DNA of 63,331 nucleotides from an uncultured Prevotellaceae bacterium. Its GTDB lineage: Bacteria; Bacteroidota; Bacteroidia; Bacteroidales; Bacteroidaceae. Numbering within the stretch: the first letter of the stretch is position 1; the number at the start of each line of letters is the position of its first letter. Made by a program: the position numbers and the translations under genes. The notes under the pieces are model-generated. The model did not search any database and was not told the DNA's origin. It was given only the letters and a program-made list of their open reading frames with translations. Location of the stretch: the NCBI GenBank assembly GCA_900321425.1, contig ONWA01000013.1, positions 1 to 63,331 on the forward strand. The letters are read 5' to 3'. Shown here in pieces: positions 44,034-53,963 of the stretch.

Positions 44034-45659
44034 ATGACACAGAAGATTATTATCTTGGATTTCGGCTCACAGACCACGCAACTCATTGGTCGCCGAGTTC
44101 GTGAATTGGACACCTTCTGCGAGATACTGCCGTACAACAAATTTCCGAAGGACGACCCTTCGGTCATCGGCGTTATTCTCAGCGGATCTCCTTATTCTGT
44201 TCACGACCCTGAAGCCTTTAAAGTCGACCTCAGCCAGTTTGTCGGTCGTCTGCCGGTTCTGGGTATCTGTTATGGTGCGCAGTTCATCTCGCACACGTTA
44301 GGGGGTAGGGTAGAGAAGACCGACTCCCGTGAGTATGGTCGTGCCCATCTGGAGACGATCGATACCGCCAATCCGCTGTTCAAGGGTTTTGAGCAAGGCT
44401 CACAGGTGTGGATGTCGCATGGCGATACCATCACCGCCATTCCCGATGGCTTCGAAGTGATTGGCTCTACGAAGGATGTGAAAAACGCCGCTTTCTGGTG
44501 CCCTGCAGGTTCTGACCTCTCTAAGGGTATCTGGGCTGTCCAGTTCCATCCTGAGGTGTTCCACACCCTTCAGGGTAAGCAACTGCTCCAGAACTTCGTG
44601 GTCGATATCTGCGGCTCGAAGCAGGAATGGAGTGCCGCCTCGTTTGTCGACAGTACCGTTGCGGAGTTGAAAGCCCAGTTGGGCAACGACCGTGTCATCC
44701 TTGGTCTCTCCGGCGGTGTCGACAGCTCTGTGGCTGCCGTCCTGTTGAACAGTGCCATCGGCAACCGTCTTACCTGTATCTTCGTCGATCATGGTATGCT
44801 ACGCAAGAACGAGTTCCAGCAGGTGATGGACGACTACAAGGTGCTGGGGCTGAATGTGATAGGTGTCGATGCCTCTGATAAGTTCTTTGCCGACCTGGCT
44901 GGCGTTACTGATCCTGAGCAGAAGCGTAAGATCATCGGTCGCGATTTCGTAGAGGTCTTCAATGCTGAGGCCAAGAAGATCACCGATGCCCGTTGGTTGG
45001 CCCAGGGTACTATCTACCCCGATCGTATCGAGTCGCTCAATATCACGGGCAAGGTCATCAAGAGCCATCATAATGTAGGCGGACTGCCCAAGGAGATGCA
45101 CCTTCAACTCTGTGAGCCGCTGAAGTGGCTGTTCAAGGACGAGGTACGTCGTGTAGGCCGTCAGTTGGGAATGCCTGAGCATCTCATCACCCGTCATCCC
45201 TTCCCTGGTCCTGGTTTGGCTGTCCGTATCCTGGGTGATATCACGCGTGAGCGTGTGCGAATCCTTCAGGATGCCGATGATATCTATATCCGAGGCTTGC
45301 GCGAATACAAGGTGAAGCTCTCTGGCGAAGAAGCCCGTAAGGTGTTGGCAGCCGGTGTGCCAACCACGATGACCGATGGCGAGATCGAGGTGTCGCTCTA
45401 CGACCAGATATGGCAGGCAGGCGCCATCCTGCTCTCCACCGTCCGCAGTGTGGGAGTGATGGGCGACGAGCGTACCTACGAGAACCCTGTGGCATTGCGT
45501 GCCGTCACCTCCAGCGATGCGATGACAGCCGACTGGGCCCATCTGCCTTACGACTTCATGGCTAAGGTGTCGAATGAGATTATCAACAAGGTGCGTGGCG
45601 TCAATCGCGTCTGCTACGATATCTCCTCCAAGCCGCCCGCAACCATCGAGTGGGAGTGA
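44034..45659 (+). CDS. guaA: GMP synthase (glutamine-hydrolysing)
   Basis: Converts XMP to GMP with glutamine and ATP. The 541-residue protein has the class I amidotransferase domain (nucleophile Cys in GICYGAQ, about residue 80; HPE, about 180), the ATP-pyrophosphatase domain (SGGVDSS, about 228) and the C-terminal dimerisation domain (PHHNVGGL-like [24 protein letters not shown]). It follows the murU-like gene by 30 bp and has no own -7 box within that gap. Confidence 0.97.
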   Translation: MTQKIIILDFGSQTTQLIGRRVRELDTFCEILPYNKFPKDDPSVIGVILSGSPYSVHDPEAFKVDLSQFVGRLPVLGICYGAQFISHTLGGRVEKTDSREYGRAHLETIDTANPLFKGFEQGSQVWMSHGDTITAIPDGFEVIGSTKDVKNAAFWCPAGSDLSKGIWAVQFHPEVFHTLQGKQLLQNFVVDICGSKQEWSAASFVDSTVAELKAQLGNDRVILGLSGGVDSSVAAVLLNSAIGNRLTCIFVDHGMLRKNEFQQVMDDYKVLGLNVIGVDASDKFFADLAGVTDPEQKRKIIGRDFVEVFNAEAKKITDARWLAQGTIYPDRIESLNITGKVIKSHHNVGGLPKEMHLQLCEPLKWLFKDEVRRVGRQLGMPEHLITRHPFPGPGLAVRILGDITRERVRILQDADDIYIRGLREYKVKLSGEEARKVLAAGVPTTMTDGEIEVSLYDQIWQAGAILLSTVRSVGVMGDERTYENPVALRAVTSSDAMTADWAHLPYDFMAKVSNEIINKVRGVNRVCYDISSKPPATIEWE

Positions 45660-45761
45660 TGTTAGAAGCTGTCTGTTGAGCTCATCGTTGGGGTTTTTCT
45701 TTCGTTTCCGATTAAACGAATGGCAGAATAACTCGTCTGTAACAATAAACGTGCTAGAATC

Positions 45762-48710
45762 ATGAAACGATATGTGTTGCTGGCAATGGGACTGACCATT
45801 GCCGCTGTGGTGTCTGCCCAGCGTACGGTTACAGGAAAAGTGGTGGAGAAAGATACGCAGGAGGCGGTTATCCAGGCGACGGTGTCGCTGTGTGGTAGCG
45901 ACGATAAAGTGGTGGCCAACGGTGTGACCAGTGCGACGGGTGCCTTCTCAGTGAAGGCACCTAAGAACGGGACGTACACGATGAAGGTGACGTACGTGGG
46001 CTTTAAGACCTATACGAAGAAAATTACCATCGAGAAAGAGCAGAACGTGTCGCTGGGAACCATCCAACTGGCGCCCGATGCGATCATGCTGAAAGGGGCG
46101 ACCGTCACTGCCCATGCCTCGAAGGTGGTGCTGAAGAAAGATACGTTCGTCTATAATGCCGACGCCTTCCGTACACCTGAAGGCTCTGTGGTGGAGGAAC
46201 TCGTGCGTAAGTTGCCTGGTGCACAGGTGAGCGACGACGGAAAGATCACCATCAACGGCAAGGAGGTGAAGAAAATCCTCATCGACGGCAAGGAGTTTAT
46301 GACGGGCGATACGGAGACAGCGATGAAGAATCTGCCGACCTCTATCGTGGAGCGCGTGAAAGCCTACGACATGAAGAGCGACCTCAGTAGGGTGAGCGGC
46401 ATTGAGGACGGCGAGGAGGAGACGGTACTCGACTTCGGCATCCGACGGGGTATGAACCGAGGGACGATGTTCAATGCCGACCTCGCAGGAGGTACGCATC
46501 ACCGTTATGCCGGACGACTCTTTGGCGGTTACCAGAGTAGTGATCTGAAAATCTTTGCGATGGCCAATGCCAATAATGTCAACGATATGGGATTCCCTGG
46601 TGGCGGAGGCGGCCGCTTCGGTGGCGGACGACAGGGACTGAACACCACGAAGATGACGGGCGTAAACCTGAACTACGAGAAGAAAAACCGGTTGAAGGCC
46701 GACCTCAGCGTGCGATGGAACCATCGTAACGGGGATGCCACTATCAACCGCTCGACAGAGAACTTCATCAGTAGCACCCTCTCTACTTTCGGCAATAGCT
46801 GGGGTAGGGACCTGACACGCAGCAACCGTTGGAATATCCGTGGACGACTGGAGTGGACACCCGACTCGCTGTGGAATATCATGCTGCGACCAGAGCTGAG
46901 TTATAACTCGAACGACGGACTCTCGCAAAGCGAGGATGCTACCTTCGACGAGGATCCATATAAGTATGTCACCAATCCCTTGCTCTCCATCGAGGAACTG
47001 GTTGCGATGAATCTCGTGAAGAACCACGGTCTGAGCAACGGTATCACCTATAGCGACTCGAAGAGCGTGGGAGGAACCCTGCAGGTCAACCGTCGGTTGA
47101 GTAGCAAAGGAAGGAATATCACCTTGCGCATGAACGGCAACTGGGGCGAAGGCGACGGACGCTCATTTAATAATAATTATGTGTACTACTACCAGCTGCT
47201 GAACCAGGAGGGCAACGACTCCGTCTACCAGTCGAACCGCTATAATGTGACCCCCACGAAAAACTGGAACTACAGCATTCGCGCCACCTATAGCGAGCCC
47301 ATCTACGACCGTGTGTATCTGCAGTTTAGCTATGAATATCAGTATAAGTACACCAAGAGCGACCGTTCCACCTATGACTTCAGTAGAACGGGCCTCGACT
47401 TCTTCGGCGTGACTCCCGTCTATCGCGGATGGGATCACTACCTGGCGCTGTTGGGTGGTGAGCCGATAGACCTCTACCGTAACGACAAGCTGAGCCGTTT
47501 CTCAGAATACAGCAACTATATCCACCGTACGGAACTGATGCTGCGCGTGGTGCGGAAGGCTTATAACCTGAATGTGGGTGTACAGGTGATTCCGCAGAAA
47601 TCACATTTCATCCAAGACTATCAGGGCGTACACAGCGATGTGACACGTACCGTTACCAACTTCTCGCCAACCGCCGATATCCGATGGAAGTTCTCGAACG
47701 TGGGACAGTTGCGCTTCACCTATCGCGGTACGACGACACAGCCCGGCATGAGCGACCTGTTGGATATCACCGACGACTCGAACCCGTTGAATATCCGTCA
47801 GGGTAACCCAGGACTGAAACCTGCCTTCACACAGAGCGTCCGTCTCTTCTACAATAATTACTACCAGAAGCACCAGCGTAGCGTGATGGCACACCTGAAC
47901 TTCCAGACCACCCGCAACTCTATTAGTAATAAGGTGACGTATAATGAGCAGACGGGTGGATATATCACACGACCAGAGAATATCAACGGCAACTGGAATG
48001 CCTTCGGTATGCTGATGTTCAATACTGCCATCGACTCTGCCGCCTATTACAATGTCAACACCTTCACGACGGTGAACTACGTGAACAGCGTGGGCTTTGT
48101 GAGTGTCGACAAGAATGCCGATGCACAGAAGTCGAAGACCCGTACACTCTCGCTGGGTGAGCGTATCGCCACCAGCTACCGCAACGACTGGCTGGAGATA
48201 GAACTCAACGGCGCACTGAACTATACTTATGCACGTAGTCAGTTGCAGAAGAATAACAACCTGAGTACGTGGACCTTCTCCTACGGAGGAAGCATCCAAC
48301 TGACGGCACCCTGGGGTACGCAGCTGTCGACGAACCTCAATATGAACAGTCGGCGCGGATTTAATGATGCAGCGATGAATACCAACGAGCTGATATGGAA
48401 CGCACAGGTGAGCCACAGCTTCCTGAAAGGAAAGACACTCACCCTCAGTCTCCAACTCTATGATATCCTGCAACAGCAGTCAACCTTCAGTCGTACGGTT
48501 AATGCGATGCAGCGCAGTGATACGGAGTATAACGCTATCACCAGCTATGCGATGCTGCACGTCATCTACCGACTGAACCTCTTTGGAGGAAAGGGCGCTC
48601 GCGAGGGAATGCGCGGTCCTGAGGGGCCTGACGGTCGAAGAGGTGGCCCGGACGGACGTCGCGGTGGCTTCGGAGGTCCCGGCGGAGGGTTCGGCAGACC
48701 GCGTTTCTAA
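45762..48710 (+). CDS. Outer-membrane beta-barrel protein (TonB-receptor-like, CarboxypepD-reg domain)
   Basis: A 982-residue outer-membrane protein. It has a signal peptide (MKRYVLLAMGLTIAAVVSA), a CarboxypepD regulatory-like domain (about residues 22-100: VTGKVVEKDTQEAVIQATVSLC), a plug-like segment (ITINGKEVKKILIDGKEF...) and a 22-strand-type barrel, the OMP_b-brl_3 class. It has no recognisable TonB box and no SusD partner adjacent. Odd: glycine-rich stretches, one after the plug (GGGGGRFGGGRQ, about residue 285) and one at the extreme C-terminus (RGPEGPDGRRGGPDG...), placed after the last barrel strand. The ExbBD-like genes follow directly, so it may use that motor. Confidence 0.82.
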   Translation: MKRYVLLAMGLTIAAVVSAQRTVTGKVVEKDTQEAVIQATVSLCGSDDKVVANGVTSATGAFSVKAPKNGTYTMKVTYVGFKTYTKKITIEKEQNVSLGTIQLAPDAIMLKGATVTAHASKVVLKKDTFVYNADAFRTPEGSVVEELVRKLPGAQVSDDGKITINGKEVKKILIDGKEFMTGDTETAMKNLPTSIVERVKAYDMKSDLSRVSGIEDGEEETVLDFGIRRGMNRGTMFNADLAGGTHHRYAGRLFGGYQSSDLKIFAMANANNVNDMGFPGGGGGRFGGGRQGLNTTKMTGVNLNYEKKNRLKADLSVRWNHRNGDATINRSTENFISSTLSTFGNSWGRDLTRSNRWNIRGRLEWTPDSLWNIMLRPELSYNSNDGLSQSEDATFDEDPYKYVTNPLLSIEELVAMNLVKNHGLSNGITYSDSKSVGGTLQVNRRLSSKGRNITLRMNGNWGEGDGRSFNNNYVYYYQLLNQEGNDSVYQSNRYNVTPTKNWNYSIRATYSEPIYDRVYLQFSYEYQYKYTKSDRSTYDFSRTGLDFFGVTPVYRGWDHYLALLGGEPIDLYRNDKLSRFSEYSNYIHRTELMLRVVRKAYNLNVGVQVIPQKSHFIQDYQGVHSDVTRTVTNFSPTADIRWKFSNVGQLRFTYRGTTTQPGMSDLLDITDDSNPLNIRQGNPGLKPAFTQSVRLFYNNYYQKHQRSVMAHLNFQTTRNSISNKVTYNEQTGGYITRPENINGNWNAFGMLMFNTAIDSAAYYNVNTFTTVNYVNSVGFVSVDKNADAQKSKTRTLSLGERIATSYRNDWLEIELNGALNYTYARSQLQKNNNLSTWTFSYGGSIQLTAPWGTQLSTNLNMNSRRGFNDAAMNTNELIWNAQVSHSFLKGKTLTLSLQLYDILQQQSTFSRTVNAMQRSDTEYNAITSYAMLHVIYRLNLFGGKGAREGMRGPEGPDGRRGGPDGRRGGFGGPGGGFGRPRF

Positions 48711-48777
48711 CTGTTCGTGAATTGCGAAAAGATGATAAAAACGAGGGGTATTTGTTGGTGAGTTCGGATAAAAGATG

Positions 48778-48785
48778 TACCTTTG
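48778..48785 (+). promoter_or_regulatory. -7 box of the exbB operon
   Basis: TACCTTTG 24 bases before the chosen ATG; a TTTG at 48751-48754 (23 bp) is a weak -33. Confidence 0.6.
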
Positions 48786-48809
48786 CCGACCAATCAACAA
48801 AGAAAAGAG

Positions 48810-49595
48810 ATGAAACAGAAGATCTATACCTTACTGATTGCCTGTGTGCTGATACTGACGGCACAGACCGTTGTAGCACAGGAACAGGAGACCGACTCTG
48901 TGGAGGAAACCGTACTGGCAGAGACGGTAGACGAAGAGGGTAATATCGTCGATGAGGGCATACACTATCAGCTGAAGACGAAGTTCGTGGAGGGTAGTGT
49001 GGGCTTTATGTCGCTGGTGGCCCTCGCCCTCGTACTCGGTCTGGCGCTCTGCATCGAGCGTATCATCTACCTCACCATGTCGGAGATCAACAATAAGAAA
49101 CTGCTCTCGCAGATAGAGGAGAAGATCGAGTCGCATGATGTGGAAGGGGCGAAGACCCTTTGTCGTGATACACGTGGTCCTGTGGCGTCGATCTGCTACC
49201 AGGGACTGATGCGTGCTCAGGAGACTCCCGAGGAGATCGAACACTCGATGGCGGCCTACGGATCGGTGCTGAGCTCGAACCTGCAACGCGGTTGCTCGTG
49301 GATCAAGCTATTTATCGCGATGGCTCCGTCATTAGGTTTCTTAGGAACCGTCATCGGTATGGTCATCGCGTTCGACCGTATACAGGAGGCAGGCGATATC
49401 AGTCCTACGATTGTGGCCGAGGGTATGAAGGTGGCGCTGATCACCACCATCTTCGGAATTATCGTCGCCCTGATCCTGCAGATCTTCTATAACTATATCC
49501 TCTCGAAAATCGACCACCTCATCTCACAGATGGAGGATAGTACCATCTGTCTGGTAGATATCCTCGTGAAAGCTCGTAGAAACCATCAAATCTAA
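48810..49595 (+). CDS. exbB: MotA/TolQ/ExbB proton-channel family protein
   Basis: Stator-type inner-membrane protein that energises outer-membrane work with the proton gradient. The 261-residue protein has an unusual N-terminal signal-like segment (MKQKIYTLLIACVLILTAQTVVA) and an acidic Glu/Thr/Val region, then the first conserved helix (FMSLVALALVLGLALCIERIIYL), the cytoplasmic domain, and the conserved pair IAMAPSLGFLGTVIGMVIAFD and ALITTIFGIIVALILQIFYNY. ATG 48810 is preferred to the longer frame. The gene begins an ExbB-X-ExbD-ExbD set. The symbol is used in the broad sense. Confidence 0.87.
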   Translation: MKQKIYTLLIACVLILTAQTVVAQEQETDSVEETVLAETVDEEGNIVDEGIHYQLKTKFVEGSVGFMSLVALALVLGLALCIERIIYLTMSEINNKKLLSQIEEKIESHDVEGAKTLCRDTRGPVASICYQGLMRAQETPEEIEHSMAAYGSVLSSNLQRGCSWIKLFIAMAPSLGFLGTVIGMVIAFDRIQEAGDISPTIVAEGMKVALITTIFGIIVALILQIFYNYILSKIDHLISQMEDSTICLVDILVKARRNHQI

Positions 49596-49600
49596 GGGAT

Positions 49601-49939
49601 ATGTTCGTTGATATATTACTGGTGCTGATGTATGTGCTACTGACGTTGGCAGTGGTCGCTATCGTGTTCTCCATCGTGAGAACGGTGAAGGTGCGCGGCA
49701 AGGACTTCGGTGTGTCCAACGGTGTGCCGGCCATGCGTATCGCCCTCACCACCTTCGGTCTGCTGCTCATCCTGTTGGCCCTGACGTTCCTGACAGGGTC
49801 CGATGCCCCTCTGCTCATCAACGGCGAGGAGTATGCCGACGGACTGTGGCTGAAGATATCGGATATGTTCATCAATAGTTCACTCATCCTCTTACTGATA
49901 TGTTCCGTACTCGTCATCGTCATGAGATTCCGTCGCTGA
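49601..49939 (+). CDS. Small membrane protein between ExbB and ExbD, unknown function
   Basis: A 112-residue protein with three predicted transmembrane helices (about residues 4-26 MFVDILLVLMYVLLTLAVVAIV, 48-65 ALTTFGLLLILLALTFLT, and 90-109 SSLILLLICSVLVIV) and a short extracytoplasmic loop with LLINGEEYADGLW. I do not recognise a family. It starts 5 bp after exbB and its end overlaps the first exbD by 40 bp, so it is certainly part of the same unit, and perhaps a subunit or assembly factor of the motor. Confidence 0.72.
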   Translation: MFVDILLVLMYVLLTLAVVAIVFSIVRTVKVRGKDFGVSNGVPAMRIALTTFGLLLILLALTFLTGSDAPLLINGEEYADGLWLKISDMFINSSLILLLICSVLVIVMRFRR

Positions 49940-50433
49940 ACACCACGTCAACGGCCGATATCTCGTTTATGCTGCTGATTTTCTTCCTCGTGACATCATC
50001 GATGAACACGGACAAGGGAATCTTGCGCCAGATGCCGCCGATGGAGAAGGAACAGCAAAAGGAACAACGGGTGAAGGAGGAGAACGTGATGCGACTGTCG
50101 CTCGATGCCGACGACCACCTGTTATGCGATGAACAACCCATCCAGGTGAAGGAGCTCGCCGAACGGATACGACTGTTTGCCGACCATGAGAAGAGTAGGG
50201 AGCGTATCGTCATGCTGAGCATCCATCCACAGGCGAGCTATCAAGCTTACTTCCAGCTGCAGAACGCGCTGGCGAACGGCTATGCGACCCTACAGAACGA
50301 GAAGGCGAAGGCACGGTTTGGTAAACCGCTGAAGTACTGTACTCAGGAACAGCGCCAACAGATACGTGAGCAGTATCCGCAGCGCGTCAGTGAGGATACA
50401 TATCAGAAAGGAGGTGGCGATGGGACTGATTAG
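49900..50433 (+). CDS. exbD: ExbD/TolR family protein (first copy)
   Basis: A 177-residue single-pass protein. The Asp of STADISFMLLIFFLVTSSM (about residue 20) is the proton-conducting residue of ExbD/TolR. A periplasmic domain of about 130 residues follows. It overlaps the preceding small membrane gene by 40 bp. The first residues MFRTRHRHEIPSLNTTS fit the usual ExbD opening, so the start is likely right. Confidence 0.85.
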   Translation: MFRTRHRHEIPSLNTTSTADISFMLLIFFLVTSSMNTDKGILRQMPPMEKEQQKEQRVKEENVMRLSLDADDHLLCDEQPIQVKELAERIRLFADHEKSRERIVMLSIHPQASYQAYFQLQNALANGYATLQNEKAKARFGKPLKYCTQEQRQQIREQYPQRVSEDTYQKGGGDGTD

Positions 50434-50890
50434 AAGACGTGACCGGGAGATGCCAGGACTGAATATGGCGGCGATGCCCGACCTGATCTTCACCGTGCTG
50501 TTCTTCTTCATGATTGTCACACACATGCGTGAGACGGAGGTCAAGGTGCAATATCAGATGCCGCAAGGTGCCCAACTGGAGAAACTGGAGAATAAGGCTT
50601 CGATTGCTCATCTCTATATCGGACGACCCACACTCGAACAACAGAAGACACTGGGCGATACCGTCGTCATACAGTTGAATGACCGTATCGTACCCATCAA
50701 CCAACTCGCTGAGGCCGTCAGGGAGGAGCGTCGACAGATGGGCGAAGAGGACGGAACACGGATGACCATCGCCTTGCGTGCTGACCGACAGACAGAGATG
50801 GGTGTTATCCTGGCCGTGAAGAACGAACTGCGCAAGGCGGGTGCTCTGCGTATCAATTACTCCGCCTACGAATCGAAGGAAAAGAAGTAA
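50420..50890 (+). CDS. exbD: ExbD/TolR family protein (second copy)
   Basis: A 156-residue ExbD-like protein with the proton-path Asp in AAMPDLIFTVLFFFMIVTHM (about residue 20), a different helix sequence from the first copy. ATG 50420 has an exceptionally strong AAGGAGGT ribosome site 5-6 bases upstream and is preferred over the longer frame (50366). It overlaps the first ExbD by 14 bp. Two divergent ExbDs in tandem are usual in several Bacteroidota energising systems. Confidence 0.85.
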   Translation: MGLIRRRDREMPGLNMAAMPDLIFTVLFFFMIVTHMRETEVKVQYQMPQGAQLEKLENKASIAHLYIGRPTLEQQKTLGDTVVIQLNDRIVPINQLAEAVREERRQMGEEDGTRMTIALRADRQTEMGVILAVKNELRKAGALRINYSAYESKEKK

Positions 50891-50929
50891 TTTTAATACG
50901 TTTTTCTTTCGTTTATCCGAAAAATACTG

Positions 50930-50937
50930 TACCTTTG
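50930..50937 (+). promoter_or_regulatory. -7 box of the Lrp-family gene
   Basis: TACCTTTG 17 bases before the chosen ATG; the longer start at 50841 lies upstream of this box. Confidence 0.65.
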
Positions 50938-50954
50938 CAAAAAAATATGACAAT

Positions 50955-51425
50955 ATGGCAAATCAAGGTTTAGATAAGTTAGATAAGCAGATCCTGAAAC
51001 TGATTGCTGAGGATGCTCGTATCCCTTTCTTGGAGGTGGCTCGTATCTGTAATGTGAGCGGTGCTGCCATTCACCAACGTATTCAGCGACTGACCAATCA
51101 GGGTGTGCTGAAAGGGTCGCACTATGTGATTGATCCAGAGAAGATTGGTTACGAGACTTGTGCTTATATCGGATTGAACCTGAAGAATCCTGAGGACTTC
51201 GATCAGGTGCTGTCTGAACTGAAGAAGATTCCTGAGGTGACGGAGTGTCACTATACGACAGGCGACTTTGATATGTTCATCAAACTCTATGCACTCAACA
51301 ACCATCACCTGCTGACGATTATCCACGATAAACTGCAACCGCTGGGATTGGCGAGCAGCAAGACGCTGATCTCGTTCCATACGGCGATGGACAGACAGTT
51401 ACCTATCCAGGATATGATAGGGTAA
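50955..51425 (+). CDS. Lrp/AsnC family transcriptional regulator
   Basis: A 156-residue DNA-binding regulator. The N-terminal helix-turn-helix (LDKQILKLIAEDARIPFLEVARICNVSGAAIHQRI) is followed by a RAM ligand/oligomer domain (about residues 68-150: YVIDPEKIGYETCAYIGLNL, CHYTTGDFDMFIKLYA). Members of this family respond to amino acids. ATG 50955 is chosen because the longer frame runs through the -7 box. The stop abuts the convergent folA stop. Confidence 0.9.
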   Translation: MANQGLDKLDKQILKLIAEDARIPFLEVARICNVSGAAIHQRIQRLTNQGVLKGSHYVIDPEKIGYETCAYIGLNLKNPEDFDQVLSELKKIPEVTECHYTTGDFDMFIKLYALNNHHLLTIIHDKLQPLGLASSKTLISFHTAMDRQLPIQDMIG

Positions 51426-51905
51426 CTATCGCTCGTAATCTACAAACGCATAACTTTGTTCGTGACGCTCATCGGCAGGATGTTCTTCGCGGGCTGTCTC
51501 ATGCCACTGACTGTAGTCAGGGAAGAACGTGTCGGCATGGGCAGGTGTGTCGTGTACCTCCGTCAGACAGAGCCGGTCGGCCTTGAGAAGGGCTTGCTCA
51601 TACACAGAGGCCCCGCCGATGATATACACTTCTTCGTCGGCACTGCAGTGTGCCAGGGCGTCATCGAGGGATGGGAATACCTCACAGCCAGGTAACGTCT
51701 GCGTCGATCGACTGAGTACGATGTTACGACGGTTGGGTAGGGCTCCCTTGGGCAGACTGTCGAATGTCTTGCGCCCCATGATGATTGTGTGACCTGTGGT
51801 GAGCGCCTTAAAGCGTTTCAGGTCGTTGGGTAACCAGTAGATCAGTTTGTTCTGATAGCCGATGGCACCATTCTGTGCCACAGCAGCGATGATATGTATC
51901 GTCAT
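51426..51905 (-). CDS. folA: Dihydrofolate reductase
   Basis: NADPH-dependent reduction of dihydrofolate to tetrahydrofolate. The 159-residue protein contains IIAAVAQNGAIGYQNKLIYWLPNDLKRFK (substrate Asp in the LPND motif), GRKTFDSLP and VYIIGGASVYEQAL. ATG 51905 is used; a GTG sits nine bases upstream. It is downstream of thyA on the same strand (18 bp), the usual partner, since thyA generates dihydrofolate. Confidence 0.96.
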   Translation of the reverse strand: MTIHIIAAVAQNGAIGYQNKLIYWLPNDLKRFKALTTGHTIIMGRKTFDSLPKGALPNRRNIVLSRSTQTLPGCEVFPSLDDALAHCSADEEVYIIGGASVYEQALLKADRLCLTEVHDTPAHADTFFPDYSQWHETAREEHPADERHEQSYAFVDYER

Positions 51906-51923
51906 AGCGGTCACTGTGATTCG

Positions 51924-52718
51924 TTATACACTGACGTCGGCCTTGATGTGTGGCCAGGGGTCGTAGTTCTCCAACTCGAAGTCCTCGTACTGGAAGTCGA
52001 AGATGTTCTTCACGTCGGGGTTGATCTTCATGGTGGGCAGCGGACGAGGCTCACGGGTGAGTTGCAGACGGGCTTGCTCCAGATGGTTCAGATAGAGGTG
52101 GGTATCACCTGTTGTGTGGATGAAGTCACCGGCCTTGAACCCTGTCACCTGTGCCATCATCTGCAGGAGCAGCGCATAGCTGGCGATATTGAACGGCACT
52201 CCCAAGAACGTGTCTGCCGAACGCTGGTAGAGTTGCAGCGAGAGACGGTCGCCAGCCACATAGAACTGGAAGATGGTGTGACAGGGAGGCAGCGCCATCT
52301 TGTTCACCTCAGCAACGTTCCATGCGGATACGATCATACGACGGGAGTTTGGATTGGTCTTCAGCTGGTCGACCACATATTGTATCTGGTCGATGACACC
52401 ACCGTTATAGTCGGGCCATGAGCGCCACTGGTGACCATAGACAGGTCCCAGCTCACCATTCTCGTCGGCCCACTCGTTCCAGATACGTACACCGTGCTCC
52501 TGCAGATACTTCACGTTGGTGTCGCCCTTGAGGAACCATAGCAGTTCGTAGATGATCGACTTCAGGTGCAATTTCTTCGTGGTCAACAGGGGGAAGCCGT
52601 CGGCCAGGTTATAACGGCTCTGTGTGCCGAAGATACTGATGGTGCCCGTACCTGTGCGGTCGCCTTTCTCTGTTCCTTCTGTGAGGATGCGGTTGAGGAT
52701 ATCTAAATATTGTTTCAT
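51924..52718 (-). CDS. thyA: Thymidylate synthase
   Basis: Methylates dUMP to dTMP with methylenetetrahydrofolate. The 264-residue length is exactly that of E. coli. Catalytic Cys in [13 protein letters not shown] (about residue 147), [26 protein letters not shown] and [14 protein letters not shown] are visible. It overlaps the methyltransferase upstream gene by 4 bp and precedes folA by 18 bp. Confidence 0.97.
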   Translation of the reverse strand: MKQYLDILNRILTEGTEKGDRTGTGTISIFGTQSRYNLADGFPLLTTKKLHLKSIIYELLWFLKGDTNVKYLQEHGVRIWNEWADENGELGPVYGHQWRSWPDYNGGVIDQIQYVVDQLKTNPNSRRMIVSAWNVAEVNKMALPPCHTIFQFYVAGDRLSLQLYQRSADTFLGVPFNIASYALLLQMMAQVTGFKAGDFIHTTGDTHLYLNHLEQARLQLTREPRPLPTMKINPDVKNIFDFQYEDFELENYDPWPHIKADVSV

Positions 52719-53929
52719 AATCGTTTGAGTATGGGTTCGTAATCTGTCGGGATATGTGTGGTTTTAATCTTCCATTCTTTCGGATAGAGATTGTTGGCGC
52801 GTGTGCCTACGTTCTTCACCATGCCGAGCGGATGACCTTCGAAGTCTACTGTCACCAGTCCCTTCGGGGTGTCCGTCGGTAGGATGAGGGCTTCGTGCCG
52901 TAGGTAGGCGATGGCCTGTGCATAACTGAGTGCCACATGGGGCAGGTCTTGTGCCTCGCTGTACTCGTAGAGGATATTCAACTGTGGCTTGGGTTTGCCT
53001 GAGTTGCTTCCTCCTTTCTTACGGAGCGCACACATGAAGAGTCCTTCGCCCTGAGTGATGCCTGGGATGAAGCGGTAGACAGGCTCATCGAACCCTTCGA
53101 GCAACGAGCCGGTGATGTGCCACTCTTCCTGTGTCTCAATGGGTAGTACCTCTGCCTCGTAGTTCTCCAACAGCCACCGGATGTTCTCTTCGTTCTCCTT
53201 GGTGTTAAAGGTACAGGTACTGTAGATGAACAGTCCGTCGTCGTTCAGACATTCCCATGCAGCACCGACAATCTCCCGTTGCAGTCGCCAGCATTTCTCT
53301 ACCTGCTGAGGACTCCACTCGCGGATGGTGGCCTCGTCCTTACGGAACATCCCTTCGCCAGAGCAGGGCACGTCGCAGAGAATCACGTCGAAACGCATCT
53401 TCGACTTCTGGTAGTCGACGGGATAGTTGTTGGTGACGATACACCCTGGCCATCCCCATTTCTGGATGTTCTCTGCCAGGATGTTAGCCCTGTTGCGCAT
53501 CGGCTCGTTCGAGTAGAGTACACAGTCTCCGGGGAGGGCGGCACGGAGTAGGGTGGACTTTCCACCAGGAGCCGCACAGAGGTCGAGTGCTGTACGTGGT
53601 CTGATGGCTGATGGCTGATGGTTGACGTAGGCATTATGCATTTGTCTGAGCACTTCGTCGAGGAACATCGATGAGGCTTCCTGCACATAGTAACAGCCGG
53701 CATGCAACAACGGGTCCATCGTGAAGTTAGGACGCTGCGGCAGGTAATAGCCGTTGCGGCACCAAGGCACCTGCTGGCCACCCGTCACCTCCATTCCCTG
53801 CGACTTTCGAGGGTTCAGACGGATGCTCACAGGTGCTTCCTCTTCAAACGATTGAAGGTATCGGTTGAAGCGGTCGTCACCCATCAACTGTCGGATGTAG
53901 GTGGTAAATTCGGTGGGTAATTGTGCCAT
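52715..53929 (-). CDS. rsmF: NOL1/NOP2/Sun family RNA m5C methyltransferase (RsmF-like)
   Basis: SAM-dependent cytosine-C5 RNA methyltransferase. The 404-residue protein has [19 protein letters not shown] (SAM motif, about residue 121), the catalytic cysteines in [14 protein letters not shown] (about 185) and [11 protein letters not shown] (about 235), and a C-terminal RNA-binding part. By length and domain order it resembles RsmF, which modifies 16S rRNA C1407; the target here is inferred. Just before the SAM motif an in-frame insertion of 21 bp (three copies of CTGATGG) encodes QPSAIRP. The start ATG is 7 bases after the -7 box, so the transcript is probably leaderless. thyA overlaps by 4 bp. 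Confidence 0.88.
   Translation of the reverse strand: MAQLPTEFTTYIRQLMGDDRFNRYLQSFEEEAPVSIRLNPRKSQGMEVTGGQQVPWCRNGYYLPQRPNFTMDPLLHAGCYYVQEASSMFLDEVLRQMHNAYVNHQPSAIRPRTALDLCAAPGGKSTLLRAALPGDCVLYSNEPMRNRANILAENIQKWGWPGCIVTNNYPVDYQKSKMRFDVILCDVPCSGEGMFRKDEATIREWSPQQVEKCWRLQREIVGAAWECLNDDGLFIYSTCTFNTKENEENIRWLLENYEAEVLPIETQEEWHITGSLLEGFDEPVYRFIPGITQGEGLFMCALRKKGGSNSGKPKPQLNILYEYSEAQDLPHVALSYAQAIAYLRHEALILPTDTPKGLVTVDFEGHPLGMVKNVGTRANNLYPKEWKIKTTHIPTDYEPILKRL
53601..53621. repeat. 7-bp tandem repeat, three copies, inside rsmF
   Basis: CTGATGG three times in a row on the + strand, in frame with the methyltransferase because the total is 21 bp. Confidence 0.9.
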
Positions 53930-53936
53930 TTGCTTG

Positions 53937-53944
53937 CAAAATTA
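53937..53944 (-). promoter_or_regulatory. -7 box of the methyltransferase gene, seven bases before the start codon
   Basis: TAATTTTG on the - strand; TTGC about 20 bp further upstream is a weak -33. The distance to the ATG (7 bases) implies a leaderless mRNA. Confidence 0.5.
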
Positions 53945-53963
53945 AAAAAAAAATCCTATTTTC

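Noticed and set aside
45948-47027. A 359-codon open frame on the - strand inside the OMP gene
   Set aside because: Antisense shadow; His/Val/Leu-rich, no domain, no start region.
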